Below, in pieces: positions 42,625 through 51,340 of a stretch of DNA of 64,000 bases. This stretch comes from Kiritimatiellia bacterium. GTDB lineage: Bacteria; Verrucomicrobiota; Kiritimatiellia; JAAZAB01. How positions within the stretch are numbered: position 1 is the first letter of the stretch; each line of letters opens with the position of its first letter. The notes beneath the pieces were generated by a model that worked only from the letters and a program-made list of their open reading frames with translations, searched no databases and was not told where the DNA came from. The translations under genes and the position numbers were made by a program. The stretch lies in the NCBI GenBank assembly GCA_028718125.1, contig JAQUMN010000001.1, positions 222,346 through 286,345 of the forward strand, written 5' to 3'.

Positions 42625-43122
42625 ATGCCTCGTCATAAACCACACGTCCTGTTTATCTGCACCGGCAATATCTGCCGGAGCCCCATGGCGGAATATCTCC
42701 TGCGGCGCCGCCTGGGAGCGCATGCCGGCTGGCAAGTAAGTTCCGCGGGGCTTTACACCGGCAACGGGATGGCGGCCAGCCTGCCGGCCGTTGAGGTTAT
42801 GCGGGAACAAGGCATTGATTTGACGCCGCACCGTAGCCGGGCCGTGACCAAAGATATCATTGACGCCGCCACCCTGATTGTGGTAATGACTTCAGCGCAT
42901 GCGGCGGAACTTAAGCGCCGGTTCCCGGAAGCCCAGGATCGGGTCTACCTGCTGAAATCATTTGATCCCGGGTGTCGCGGCGGCGACATCCCGGACCCGC
43001 TTGGCGGAACCATTGAACTGTACCGGACGATACGCGAAGAAATCGAGTCGGCCCTTCTGGACTTGATCTTGTACCTTAAGTCCTATGTCGGCCAACAAGA
43101 TGAAGGCAGGATACGACCATGA
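42625..43122 (+). CDS. Low-molecular-weight protein-tyrosine-phosphatase family protein (YwlE-like position)
   Basis: 165 residues from the ATG at 42625; upstream open sequence is repeat-derived. The P-loop CTGNICRSP holds the nucleophile Cys12 and Arg18 of the CX5R motif. The general acid Asp lies in DIPDPLGG. In Bacillus YwlE the residue four after the Cys is Thr and sets phospho-arginine preference; here it is Ile16, which favours phosphotyrosine or other substrates. It overlaps the rpiB-glyA fusion by 4 bases. Confidence 0.9.
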   Translation: MPRHKPHVLFICTGNICRSPMAEYLLRRRLGAHAGWQVSSAGLYTGNGMAASLPAVEVMREQGIDLTPHRSRAVTKDIIDAATLIVVMTSAHAAELKRRFPEAQDRVYLLKSFDPGCRGGDIPDPLGGTIELYRTIREEIESALLDLILYLKSYVGQQDEGRIRP

Positions 43123-44801
43123 AAATTGCCATTGGCGCCGATCACGGCGGCTTTGAGATGAAGGAAGCCCTCCAGGAATTCCTGAAGGGGCAATCGGTCC
43201 AAGTCGAGGATGTCGGCTGTTTCAACAAAGACTCGGTGGACTACCCGGATGTAGCCGCGCTTGTCGCGGCCAAAGTTTCCCAGGGCCTGGTGGACCAGGG
43301 CATCGTGATTTGCACTACCGGCATTGGTGTAAGCATTGTGGCCAATAAATTTCCGCGCGTGCGCGCCGCCCTCTGCATGAACCCCCGCATGGCCAAGATG
43401 GCCCGGGCCCATAACAACGCCAACGTGCTGGCCCTGGGCGGCGAACTGGTCAGCCTTGCCGAGGCCAAGGCGATCCTGACCGCCTGGTTGAGCGAGGATT
43501 TCGACGGCGGCGAGCGCCATCTCCGGCGCGTGCGCAAAATCCAGCAATATTCCTGCAACACTGTGGACCCGATTGACGTCTACGAGAACGACCCCGAAAT
43601 TTACGCCGTTCTGCGCAACGAAGCCTCGCGGCAAAGTGAAAACCTGGAACTCATTGCCTCCGAAAATTACGTCAGCCAGTCCATCCAGGAAGCCGCCGGT
43701 TCATTGCTGACCAACAAGTATGCGGAAGGCTATCCCGGCAAGCGCTGGTATAATGGCTGTAAATTCGTGGACGAGGCCGAGCGCCTGGCCATTGACCGCG
43801 CCAAGCAGCTGTTCGGCGCCGAGCACGTCAACGTCCAGCCCCACTGCGGCAGTTCCGCCAACCTGGCGGTGTATCTGACGACGCTCCAGCCGGGCGACCG
43901 CATCCTGGCCATGGACCCCTGCGCGGGCGGGCACCTGACCCACGGCATGAAGACCAACGTGTCCGGCCGGCTGTTTAACGTGATGCACTACGGCGTCAGC
44001 CGCGAGACGGAACAATTGGATTACGACGCCATCGCCGCCCTGGCCAAAAAGCATCAGCCCAAGCTGATCGTTGCCGGCGCCAGCGCCTATCCGCGGATCA
44101 TTGATTTCAAGCGGTTCCGCAAAATCGCCGACAGCGTCTCCGCCTACCTGATGGTGGACATGGCGCACATCGCCGGCCTGGTGGTCTCCGGGAATCATCC
44201 CAGCCCGGTGCCCCACGCCGAATTTGTGACCACCACAACCCATAAAACCCTGCGCGGACCGCGGGGCGGGGTCATTTTATGCCAGGCGCGCTTTGCCCAG
44301 GACATTGACCATCAGGTTTTTCCGGGCCTGCAAGGCGGTCCGCTCATGCACATTATCGCGGCCAAGGCCGTTTGTTTCCACGAGGCCCTCCAGCCCGCGT
44401 TCAAAGGCTACCAGGAGCAGGTCGTGCGCAACGCCCAGACACTCTCCGAATCCCTGAAAGCGGAGGGGCTGCGCATCGTCTCCGGCGGCACCGACAACCA
44501 CCTGATGCTGGTGGACCTCAGCTCCCTGAATGTAACCGGCAAGGACGCCGCCACGGCCCTGGACAAAGCCGGCATAACGGTCAATAAGAACATGATTCCT
44601 TTCGATACGAAGAGTCCTTTCGTCACCTCGGGCATTCGCATCGGAACGCCGGCCGTCACCACCCGGGGGATGCAGGCGCCGGAAATGAAATTGATCGCCG
44701 GCTGGATCGTGCAAGGCTTGCGCAACATCGCCAATGCCGACGCGCTCGCTGCCATCAAGAAACAGGTCATCGCCCTGACCGACAAATTTCCCTTGCCCTG
44801 A
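43119..44801 (+). CDS. Fusion of ribose-5-phosphate isomerase B and serine hydroxymethyltransferase
   Basis: A single 560-residue frame. Residues 1-~143 are a complete RpiB ([18 protein letters not shown]; active-site Cys65 in [24 protein letters not shown] end). Residues ~149-560 are a complete SHMT/GlyA ([17 protein letters not shown]-binding Lys in [28 protein letters not shown]). Only a short linker (QQYSCNTVD) separates them and no stop or frameshift is seen. RpiB interconverts ribose- and ribulose-5-phosphate; SHMT makes glycine and methylene-THF. The two genes are neighbours in other phyla, so this is a fusion of adjacent genes. Confidence 0.92.
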   Translation: MKIAIGADHGGFEMKEALQEFLKGQSVQVEDVGCFNKDSVDYPDVAALVAAKVSQGLVDQGIVICTTGIGVSIVANKFPRVRAALCMNPRMAKMARAHNNANVLALGGELVSLAEAKAILTAWLSEDFDGGERHLRRVRKIQQYSCNTVDPIDVYENDPEIYAVLRNEASRQSENLELIASENYVSQSIQEAAGSLLTNKYAEGYPGKRWYNGCKFVDEAERLAIDRAKQLFGAEHVNVQPHCGSSANLAVYLTTLQPGDRILAMDPCAGGHLTHGMKTNVSGRLFNVMHYGVSRETEQLDYDAIAALAKKHQPKLIVAGASAYPRIIDFKRFRKIADSVSAYLMVDMAHIAGLVVSGNHPSPVPHAEFVTTTTHKTLRGPRGGVILCQARFAQDIDHQVFPGLQGGPLMHIIAAKAVCFHEALQPAFKGYQEQVVRNAQTLSESLKAEGLRIVSGGTDNHLMLVDLSSLNVTGKDAATALDKAGITVNKNMIPFDTKSPFVTSGIRIGTPAVTTRGMQAPEMKLIAGWIVQGLRNIANADALAAIKKQVIALTDKFPLP

Positions 44802-44808
44802 CGGCGCG

Positions 44809-44897
44809 CGCCGCCCCTCCATGAAGGCCAATATTTTTACGATATTGGAGGGCGGAACTCTGCGACGCCGCTGGTTTTGGCATGGATGACGCAGCCC
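44809..44897 (-). repeat. Nested palindromic repeat family A, copy 5 (reversed)
   Basis: The element starts 8 bases after the rpiB-glyA stop codon. It contains GCCCCTCCATGAAGGCCAAT and GATATTGGAGGGCGGAACTC with the right end GGCATGGATGACGCAGCCC. The left terminus with the AAGAACGGTCTCGCGGGAGC part is missing. It lies at the junction between the housekeeping genes and the restriction locus. Confidence 0.8.
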
Positions 44898-44954
44898 GCC
44901 ATTGGCCAACGGCAGGATTGAATGTCCGATCATATTAAGATATGATGCCCGGAT

Positions 44955-47480
44955 ATGCAGAAAGAGGCCAAAGCAAGGATTCTAATCAACGACCTCCTCC
45001 GAAAGTCAGGTTGGCGGTTCTTTGACGACGAGAACGGCCCCGCCAACATCGCGCTTGAAGCCAACATAAAACTGAAGAAAAAGGCTCTCGACGCCTTCGG
45101 CGTGGACTTTGAGAAGACTGCCAACGGGTTTGTCGATTATCTTCTGCTGGATGAACGCGGGTTTCCCATGGCCGTTTTGGAGGCGAAGTCCGAGAAATAT
45201 GACCCCCTTGTCGGCAAGGAACAGGCACGGAAGTATGCCCATTCCCAGAATGTCCGGTTTGTCATTTTGTCCAATGGGAACCTTCACTATTTCTGGGATT
45301 TAGAGCAAGGCAACCCGGCTCTGATCACGGAGTATCCGAAACCTGAATCCTTCGGCCATTTCCACGCCTTCAAACCTAATCCCGACACACTGGTCGGAGA
45401 AATAATCGAGGCGGATTATGTCGCCGTTACTCAGAATCCAAACTACCGCAACGATCCCCGGTGGAGCGATGCCGGTCAGCGCGATGCCTTTATCAAAGAC
45501 GCGGAACTGAAATTTCTGCGCCCATACCAACTCGGCGCTGTAGCGGCATTGCAAGCTGCCGTGTGCAAGGGCCAGACGCGGTTCCTGTTCGAAATGGCAA
45601 CGGGCACCGGCAAGACCCTGACTGCCGCCGCCGTCATCAAACTTTTCATGCGGACCGTCAACGCCAAGCGGGCACTTTTTCTCGTGGACCGTCTTGAACT
45701 CGAAACCCAGGCATGGAAGGCCTTTGTCCGGCTGCTCAAGAATGACTTCCACACCGTCATCTACAAGGAAAACCGGGACGACTGGCGTAAGGCGGAGATC
45801 GTCGTTTCCACGGTGCAAAGCCTGCAGTTCAACAACAAGTATCGGCGGCTGTTCTCGCCGATCGATTTCGACTTGCTGATTTCCGACGAAGCACACCGTT
45901 CCATTGGCGGAAACAGCCGGGCCGTCTTCGAATACTTCATCGGCTACAAACTCGGGCTGACCGCGACCCCCAAGGACTACCTTAAGAAGATCGATCCGGC
46001 CCGGATCAGCGCGCGCGATCCGCGCGAGTGGGAACGCCGCCAGTTGCTGGATACCTACAAGACGTTCGGGTGCGAATCCGGCGCGCCAACCTTCCGCTAC
46101 AGCCTCATTGAAGGCGTCCGCGAAGGCTATCTGTTGAATCCGGTGGTCGTGGACGCGCGGACGGAAATCACCACGGAATTGCTGGCCGAAGAAGGTTATT
46201 CCGTCATGCGGGAGAACGAGGACGGTGAAATGGTCGAGCAGACCTTCTTCGGCAAGGACTTCGAGAAAAAATTCTTCTCCGACGAGACGAACCGCGTTTT
46301 CTGCGAGACATTTCTCAAAAACGCCCTCCGCGATCCCTTGAGCGGCGAGATCGGCAAAACGATCGTCTTTTGTGTCCGGCAGGATCACGCGACGCGAATC
46401 GTTCAGACGTTGAACGAGATGGCGCAGGTGCTGTATCCCGGCAAGTACAACTCCGACTTTGCCGTCCAGGTGACGTCCCTCGTGCCGGACGCCCAGCAGA
46501 TGGCCGCCAGTTTTGCCAACAACAACCTCAATGGGCATACCCGGTTCCTGGATGGCTACATCAGCGCCAAGACCCGGATTTGTGTCACCGTCGGCATGAT
46601 GACCACCGGCTACGATTGTGAAGACCTGCTCAACGTCGTTCTGCTCCGTCCGATTTTCTCGCCGACGGACTTCATCCAGATCAAGGGGCGGGGAACGCGC
46701 AAATATACCTTCCGCTACACCGAAAAGGAAGACGGCCGCATCGAGGAACACATTAAGGAGAAGAAGAAGTTTAAACTCTTCGACTTCTTCGCCGTCTGCG
46801 AATATTTCGAGAATAAATTCAATTACGACGAGGTTATCGTGTTGCCGCCTGTCATGGGAGCCGACGGGGGTGGCGGTGGAGGCGGTGGCGGCGGGACCGA
46901 TAAGGACTTCACCAATGTGAACCCGGACCCGCTCAAGACGATCGTTGAAACACCCGTGCCCGTCTATGGCATGAAGATAGACCGCAAATTCTTCGAAAAG
47001 TTCGAGGATCAAGTCAAGGCCGCGCCCGAGGTGCGCGAGCGGTATGAGCGCGGCGACATCAAGGGCGCGGAGGAAGTCGTCATCGCCACGCTGTTCAACA
47101 AGCCGGAGGACTTTTTCAACCTCGATAGATTGCGCAAGGCCGTGCAGGCCGACCGGCGGATCACGCTGCGCGAGATATTGGCCAAAGCCTTCGGCGAGAT
47201 CGATGGCTTCAAGACCAGGGACGAATTGCTTGAAGAAGAACTGGCCAAGTTCGTTTCCATCCATAAGCCCGATGCCGCGCATATGCCGGTCATCCGTCAG
47301 TTTTTCAAGGCGTACCTGACGGACGGCGTCGTCCGGGCGATCGTGGACGCCCGCGAGTTCAGCAAACTGGCCGACAATCCCAAGGTTTCCATCGGCGACA
47401 TCAAGGCGCTGAACGGTTGGCGGGACATCATTCCTGAATACGTGAAGGATTACGTGTCGCTGAACCAATTTGCGGCATAG
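44955..47480 (+). CDS. hsdR: Type I restriction-modification system R subunit (HsdR-like)
   Basis: 841 residues. The N-terminal PD-(D/E)xK nuclease is visible at residues ~57-80 (FVDYLLLDERGFPMAVLEAK). A superfamily-2 translocase follows, with Walker A ATGTGKT at about 214-220, DEAH in LLISDEAHRS near residue 310 and the later FIQIKGRGTRK motif. A run of ten glycines at about residue 637 links the motor to the C-terminal helical domain. It cuts and translocates DNA as part of the HsdR-HsdM-HsdS complex. The ORF6N gene begins 9 bases after its stop, and the methylase gene follows. Confidence 0.9.
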   Translation: MQKEAKARILINDLLRKSGWRFFDDENGPANIALEANIKLKKKALDAFGVDFEKTANGFVDYLLLDERGFPMAVLEAKSEKYDPLVGKEQARKYAHSQNVRFVILSNGNLHYFWDLEQGNPALITEYPKPESFGHFHAFKPNPDTLVGEIIEADYVAVTQNPNYRNDPRWSDAGQRDAFIKDAELKFLRPYQLGAVAALQAAVCKGQTRFLFEMATGTGKTLTAAAVIKLFMRTVNAKRALFLVDRLELETQAWKAFVRLLKNDFHTVIYKENRDDWRKAEIVVSTVQSLQFNNKYRRLFSPIDFDLLISDEAHRSIGGNSRAVFEYFIGYKLGLTATPKDYLKKIDPARISARDPREWERRQLLDTYKTFGCESGAPTFRYSLIEGVREGYLLNPVVVDARTEITTELLAEEGYSVMRENEDGEMVEQTFFGKDFEKKFFSDETNRVFCETFLKNALRDPLSGEIGKTIVFCVRQDHATRIVQTLNEMAQVLYPGKYNSDFAVQVTSLVPDAQQMAASFANNNLNGHTRFLDGYISAKTRICVTVGMMTTGYDCEDLLNVVLLRPIFSPTDFIQIKGRGTRKYTFRYTEKEDGRIEEHIKEKKKFKLFDFFAVCEYFENKFNYDEVIVLPPVMGADGGGGGGGGGGTDKDFTNVNPDPLKTIVETPVPVYGMKIDRKFFEKFEDQVKAAPEVRERYERGDIKGAEEVVIATLFNKPEDFFNLDRLRKAVQADRRITLREILAKAFGEIDGFKTRDELLEEELAKFVSIHKPDAAHMPVIRQFFKAYLTDGVVRAIVDAREFSKLADNPKVSIGDIKALNGWRDIIPEYVKDYVSLNQFAA

Positions 47481-47489
47481 GAGGACATC

Positions 47490-48053
47490 GTGACGAACGC
47501 CATCGTACCGGCAGAACGGATTCAGAAGGCGATCTACGTGATCCGCGGCCAGAAAGTGCTGCTCGACCGGGATCTGGCTGCGCTGTACGAAGTGCCAACC
47601 GGCGCGCTAAAGCGGGCGGTTCGTAGAAACGCCGAAAGGTTCCCCGACGACTTCATGTTTGTGCTTAATGCGCAGGAGATTGCGGATTGGAGATGCCATT
47701 TTGGCATCTCCAATTCCGACCGCATGGGGCTCCGGTATGCCCCCATGGCCTTCACGGAGCAGGGTGTTGCGATGCTCTCGAGCGTTCTGAACGGTTCGCG
47801 CGCTATTCAGGTCAACATTGCCATCATGCGGGCTTTTGTGCAATTACGGGTGTTGCTGTCCACTCACGCCGACCTTGCCCGCAAACTGGAGGAATTGGAG
47901 AAGAAATCCGACGCACAATTCCGCATCGTGTTTGATGCGATTCGTCAACTCATGTCGCCGCCCGATCCCCCGCACAAGCAGATCGGATTTCGCGTGCGCG
48001 AGAAATCGGCTGTGTATCGAGTCAACGGAAAAGGCCGGCGTCACCATGCTTGA
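47490..48053 (+). CDS. ORF6N-domain protein within the type I restriction operon
   Basis: 187 residues. The ORF6N domain is clear (QKVLLDRDLAALYEVPTGAL, NAERFPDDFMFVLNAQEI, PMAFTEQGVAMLSSVLNGSR). A helical tail follows (ADLARKLEELEKKSDAQFRI). ORF6N domains occur in phage antirepressor-type proteins and are often found between genes of type I systems, with unknown role; control of restriction is a reasonable guess. The gene contains a 29-base perfect palindrome (47686-47714). The start of hsdM lies inside its last codons, so expression is coupled. Confidence 0.85.
   Translation: MTNAIVPAERIQKAIYVIRGQKVLLDRDLAALYEVPTGALKRAVRRNAERFPDDFMFVLNAQEIADWRCHFGISNSDRMGLRYAPMAFTEQGVAMLSSVLNGSRAIQVNIAIMRAFVQLRVLLSTHADLARKLEELEKKSDAQFRIVFDAIRQLMSPPDPPHKQIGFRVREKSAVYRVNGKGRRHHA
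47686..47714. repeat. Perfect 13-bp-arm palindrome inside the ORF6N gene
   Basis: ATTGGAGATGCCA and TGGCATCTCCAAT are exact inverse complements separated by TTT. Codons across it encode WRCHFGISN. The core GCCA-TTT-TGGC recurs at 52216-52236 and 54314-54330. Confidence 0.85.
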
Positions 48054-50274
48054 TTCCGAAACCAAGGCCCGCATAGACTCCGCGCGCGATATTCTGGTAG
48101 GCAAGGTGCCGGACCCGAAATCGCAGGTGGAGCAAATCACCATCGCGCTGATCTACAAGTTCATGGACGACATGGACCGCCAATCGGAGGAACTCGGCGG
48201 CAAGGCGACGTTCTTCACCGGCGACTTCAAGAAATACCGCTGGGCGCAACTGCTCGACAAACGATTTGGTGGCCATGAGCGCCTGCTTCTGTATGCCGAA
48301 GGCATAGAGAAGATGAACGTCAACAAGAACACGCCCCAGTTGTTCCGGGACATCTTCAAGGGCGTCTTCCTGCCGTACCGCGATCCCGAAACCCTTAACC
48401 TCTTCCTGAAAGAGATTAACGGCTTCACTTACGAGCACAGCGAACGGCTTGGCGACGCGTTCGAATACCTGCTTTCCGTCCTCGGCACCCAGGGCGACGC
48501 CGGCCAGTTCCGTACTCCGCGCCACATCATCGATTTTATCGTCGCCGTCGTGGATCCGAAAAAAAACGAAACCGTCCTGGACCCCGCCTGCGGCACGGCC
48601 GGGTTCCTGATTTCGGCCTACAAGCATATTTTGAGGAGTTGCTCCTCAAAACCCTCACCCCAGCCCTCTCCCACGGGGAGAGGGGGCGAGGATGAGGGTG
48701 TCGCCTCTGGCGATTTGACTCCGGATGAGCGCGCTCGGATGATGACGAATTTCCGGGGCTACGATATCGCCCCCGACATGGTGCGGCTTTCGCGCGTGAA
48801 TCTCTACCTGCATGGGTTTCCGAGCCCGGTCATCCACGAATACGATACGCTCACCAGCGAACAGCGCTGGGATGAGCGTTGCGACGTGATTCTGGCCAAT
48901 CCACCCTTCATGTCGCCCAAAGGCGGCATCCGGCCGCACAATCGGTTTTCGATCCAGGCCAAGCGCAGCGAAGTGCTGTTCGTGGACTACATCGCCGAGC
49001 ACCTGAACCCCGGCGGTCGCGCCGGCATCATCGTGCCCGAGGGTATCATCTTCCAGAGCCAGAACGCCTACAAGGCTCTGCGCAAGATGCTGGTCGAAAA
49101 CTATCTCTGGGCCGTGGTCAGCCTGCCTGCCGGCGTATTCAATCCTTACAGCGGTGTCAAGACCAGTATCCTGTTCCTTGACCGGAACCTTGCCAAGCGC
49201 ACGAATGACGTCATCTTCGTGAAGATAGCAAACGACGGCTTCGATTTGGGGGCGCAAAGAAGGCCGAATGAGGGCAGCCAGTTGGCGGAGGCATTCAAAA
49301 TTCTGAATGGCCACAAAAAGGCGCAGAAGGCGCAAGAAGGGGAACTGGCGCTAACCGTTTCCCGCAAGCGCATCCTGGAATCGCCGGATGTCGGGTTGTC
49401 CGGCGATCGCTACCGCCACGCCGCCGTGCGCCACACCGGCAAATGGCCAATGGTAAGGCTTCAAGATATTTGTTCGCTGGAATATGGCTATAGTCTGCCA
49501 GAAAGGGCTCGGCGGCCAGGACCATTTCCCGTAGTTGGCTCAAACGGAATCACAGGATGGCATGAAAAGGCATCAGTCCCCGGTCCTGTTATTGTTGTTG
49601 GGCGAAAAGGATCAGCCGGTGAAGTAAACTGGATTGAACAAGACTGTATCCCTATTGACACGACATATTATGTGAGACTCAAGGAACGCAAGAAAACTAA
49701 TCTCAGGTTTCTCTACTACCTATTGGCTGGCATGAATATGACATCGTTGAGAGATGGTGCAGGGGTTCCTGGGTTGAATAGAAACGAAGTCTATTTGAAG
49801 GAAATCCCCCTGCCGCCGCTGGCGGAGCAGGAGCGGATCGTGGCGGAGTTGGAGGGGTATCGGAAGATCATCGAAGGCGCCCGCCAAATCTTCGCTTCCT
49901 ACAAACCCACCATCCGGATTGATCCGCAGTGGCCGGTGGTGACGGTGGCAGACTCATGCGTTCTCAACCCGAAGAAAGCCGAAATTGATAATCTCAAAGG
50001 ATCTACGGCAGTGTCGTTCATTCCGATGTCGGACATCGGCGAGCACGCGATGTACTTCGAGGCAAAACAGAGGAAGCGTTTGGACGATGTGACGACCAGT
50101 TACACGTATTTTAAGGATGGCGATGTCCTAATCGCCAAGGTGACACCATGCTTCGAGAACGGCAAGGCGGGCATTGCGCGTCGGCTGCATAATGGCATCG
50201 GGTTCGGGTCGAGCGAGTTTTATGTCATACGGCCGCCCAAAAGATATTGTCCGAATGGGTGTTCATGTGCCTAA
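48046..50274 (+). CDS. Fused type I methylase and specificity subunit (HsdM-HsdS), 3' end frameshifted
   Basis: 742 residues in the intact frame, starting at 48046 inside the ORF6N gene. The methylase half shows HsdM_N, motif I LDPACGTAGFLISAY (~178) and catalytic motif IV NPPFMSP (~284). Around residues 198-220 an in-frame palindromic insertion encodes SSKPSPQPSPTGRGGEDEG. From ~465 on there is a first target-recognition domain, the conserved helix PLPPLAEQERIVAELEGY and the start of a second domain (WPVVTVADSCVLNPKKAEID). The frame then shifts at an A-run (50239-50242) and stops at 50274. HsdM and HsdS are normally separate; a fusion resembles type IIG-like arrangements, though a distinct HsdR is present. 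Confidence 0.82.
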   Translation: MLDSETKARIDSARDILVGKVPDPKSQVEQITIALIYKFMDDMDRQSEELGGKATFFTGDFKKYRWAQLLDKRFGGHERLLLYAEGIEKMNVNKNTPQLFRDIFKGVFLPYRDPETLNLFLKEINGFTYEHSERLGDAFEYLLSVLGTQGDAGQFRTPRHIIDFIVAVVDPKKNETVLDPACGTAGFLISAYKHILRSCSSKPSPQPSPTGRGGEDEGVASGDLTPDERARMMTNFRGYDIAPDMVRLSRVNLYLHGFPSPVIHEYDTLTSEQRWDERCDVILANPPFMSPKGGIRPHNRFSIQAKRSEVLFVDYIAEHLNPGGRAGIIVPEGIIFQSQNAYKALRKMLVENYLWAVVSLPAGVFNPYSGVKTSILFLDRNLAKRTNDVIFVKIANDGFDLGAQRRPNEGSQLAEAFKILNGHKKAQKAQEGELALTVSRKRILESPDVGLSGDRYRHAAVRHTGKWPMVRLQDICSLEYGYSLPERARRPGPFPVVGSNGITGWHEKASVPGPVIVVGRKGSAGEVNWIEQDCIPIDTTYYVRLKERKKTNLRFLYYLLAGMNMTSLRDGAGVPGLNRNEVYLKEIPLPPLAEQERIVAELEGYRKIIEGARQIFASYKPTIRIDPQWPVVTVADSCVLNPKKAEIDNLKGSTAVSFIPMSDIGEHAMYFEAKQRKRLDDVTTSYTYFKDGDVLIAKVTPCFENGKAGIARRLHNGIGFGSSEFYVIRPPKRYCPNGCSCA
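48633..48700. repeat. Palindromic element inserted in frame in hsdM
   Basis: A small hairpin GAGGAG-TTG-CTCCTC (48633-48647) is followed by a longer structure bounded by CCCTCACCCC and GGATGAGGG, with the core CCCTCTCC-CACG-GGGAGAGGG. The length keeps the reading frame. The encoded KPSPQPSPTGRG peptide has no counterpart in normal methylases, where the ISAYKHI helix runs directly into the LTPDER segment. Confidence 0.8.
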
Positions 50275-50519
50275 CCAGTGCTGCGTTCCATACTTGGGCT
50301 ACGCCCAAAATGACAGGGACGGGTGGACTCCAACGTGTTCCTCGATCGGTTGTCGAGAACTATCCCATCCCCCTCCCACCTCTCTCCATTCAGCGCCGGA
50401 TCGTGGCGGAATTGGAGGCGGAACGGAAGATGGTGGAGGCAAACCGGGAGTTGATCGCGCGGATGGAGGCGAAAATCAAGGGCAAGCTGGCGGAGGTATG
50501 GGGAGCGACGGGAAATTAA
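50240..50519 (+). pseudogene. Displaced 3' part of the HsdS second target-recognition domain
   Basis: In the next frame the sequence continues the specificity domain without a gap: ILSEWVFMCLTSAAFHTWAT, GLQRVPRSVVENYPIPLPPL, then SIQRRIVAELEAERKMVEAN and a coiled tail ending KGKLAEVWGATGN. This is the expected second conserved helix of HsdS. One extra A in the AAAA run at 50239-50242 would restore a single frame from 48046 to 50519. It may be a real mutation, a phase-variable tract or a sequencing error. Confidence 0.75.
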
Positions 50520-50551
50520 CGATTGCGGATTGCTGATTGGGGATTGATAGC

Positions 50552-51340
50552 ATGGTGGCAAAAGTTAAAGCCGTGACATTTTTGAAAGCGTTGAAATGGG
50601 GGCGTACGTGTCCATGCCTCATGCTTTGTGAAGGTGACAACGGCACTCAGGTGGAAACAGTGGTTAAGCTCTACGCTGGTAAGGAAAGTTCACGAACCGG
50701 GCTTATATGTGAATTATTGGCATCGCTTGTCGCCCGTGATTTGGATATAAATATCCCCACGCCTTTTCTGATCGATGTTGCCGCGGATTTTCATAACGGG
50801 ATTACGGACCCGGAGTTGGCCGAGCGATTTCGGAATAGCCCGGGACTTAATTTCGGCACCCAGCATTTAGGCGCGGGCTACACGACATGGCCACAAGAAA
50901 GAAGCATTCCATCGTCCTTATTGCAGGATGCTTCCGAGATTTTTGCATTCGACCTGTTGATCCAGAATCCCGACCGGCGCAAAGACAAACCAAACCTATT
51001 GCGCAAAGGCGATGAATTGGTCATATTTGACCACGAAATGGCGTTCTCGTTCCTTTACAATCTTATGCCAGATGAATATCCTTGGGACGGGAAAGGCATA
51101 GGCTTCACAAAGAACCATATATTTTACGATGGGTTGAAAGGCCGCGACCTGTCGTGGGATCGAATGTTAGGCGCATTGGAAGCCATTGACGATAGGCGGC
51201 TTGGCATGTATGTGGACGCATTACCTGATGACTGGCGGAAAGATAGCGGGAATACCGCGAAGCGGATTCAGGAATATCTCAAGCAGGCAAGGAACAACCG
51301 CAAAATGCTATTTCAAAAAATAACGGAGGTGCTGATATGA
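50552..51340 (+). CDS. HipA-like kinase family protein
   Basis: 262 residues from the ATG at 50552 (MVAKVKAVTF); a TTG five codons earlier is possible. The C-terminal half has the HipA kinase signature: Asp141 and Asn148 in NPDRRKDKPNLL, and Asp160 of IFDHEMAF. Lys39 in VVKLY is a candidate ATP-binding residue. It lacks the long N-terminal domain of classical HipA and is not next to a HipB-type DNA-binding gene. Instead it overlaps a DUF3037 gene by 4 bases. The pair may work as one unit, perhaps toxin-like. It follows the restriction locus directly. Confidence 0.8.
   Translation: MVAKVKAVTFLKALKWGRTCPCLMLCEGDNGTQVETVVKLYAGKESSRTGLICELLASLVARDLDINIPTPFLIDVAADFHNGITDPELAERFRNSPGLNFGTQHLGAGYTTWPQERSIPSSLLQDASEIFAFDLLIQNPDRRKDKPNLLRKGDELVIFDHEMAFSFLYNLMPDEYPWDGKGIGFTKNHIFYDGLKGRDLSWDRMLGALEAIDDRRLGMYVDALPDDWRKDSGNTAKRIQEYLKQARNNRKMLFQKITEVLI

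Noticed and set aside
45300..47468. Very long open frame (722 codons) on the minus strand opposite hsdR
   Set aside because: It mirrors hsdR codon by codon, has the odd residue mix of a reverse-strand shadow and no recognisable domain, while the plus-strand frame carries nuclease and helicase motifs.
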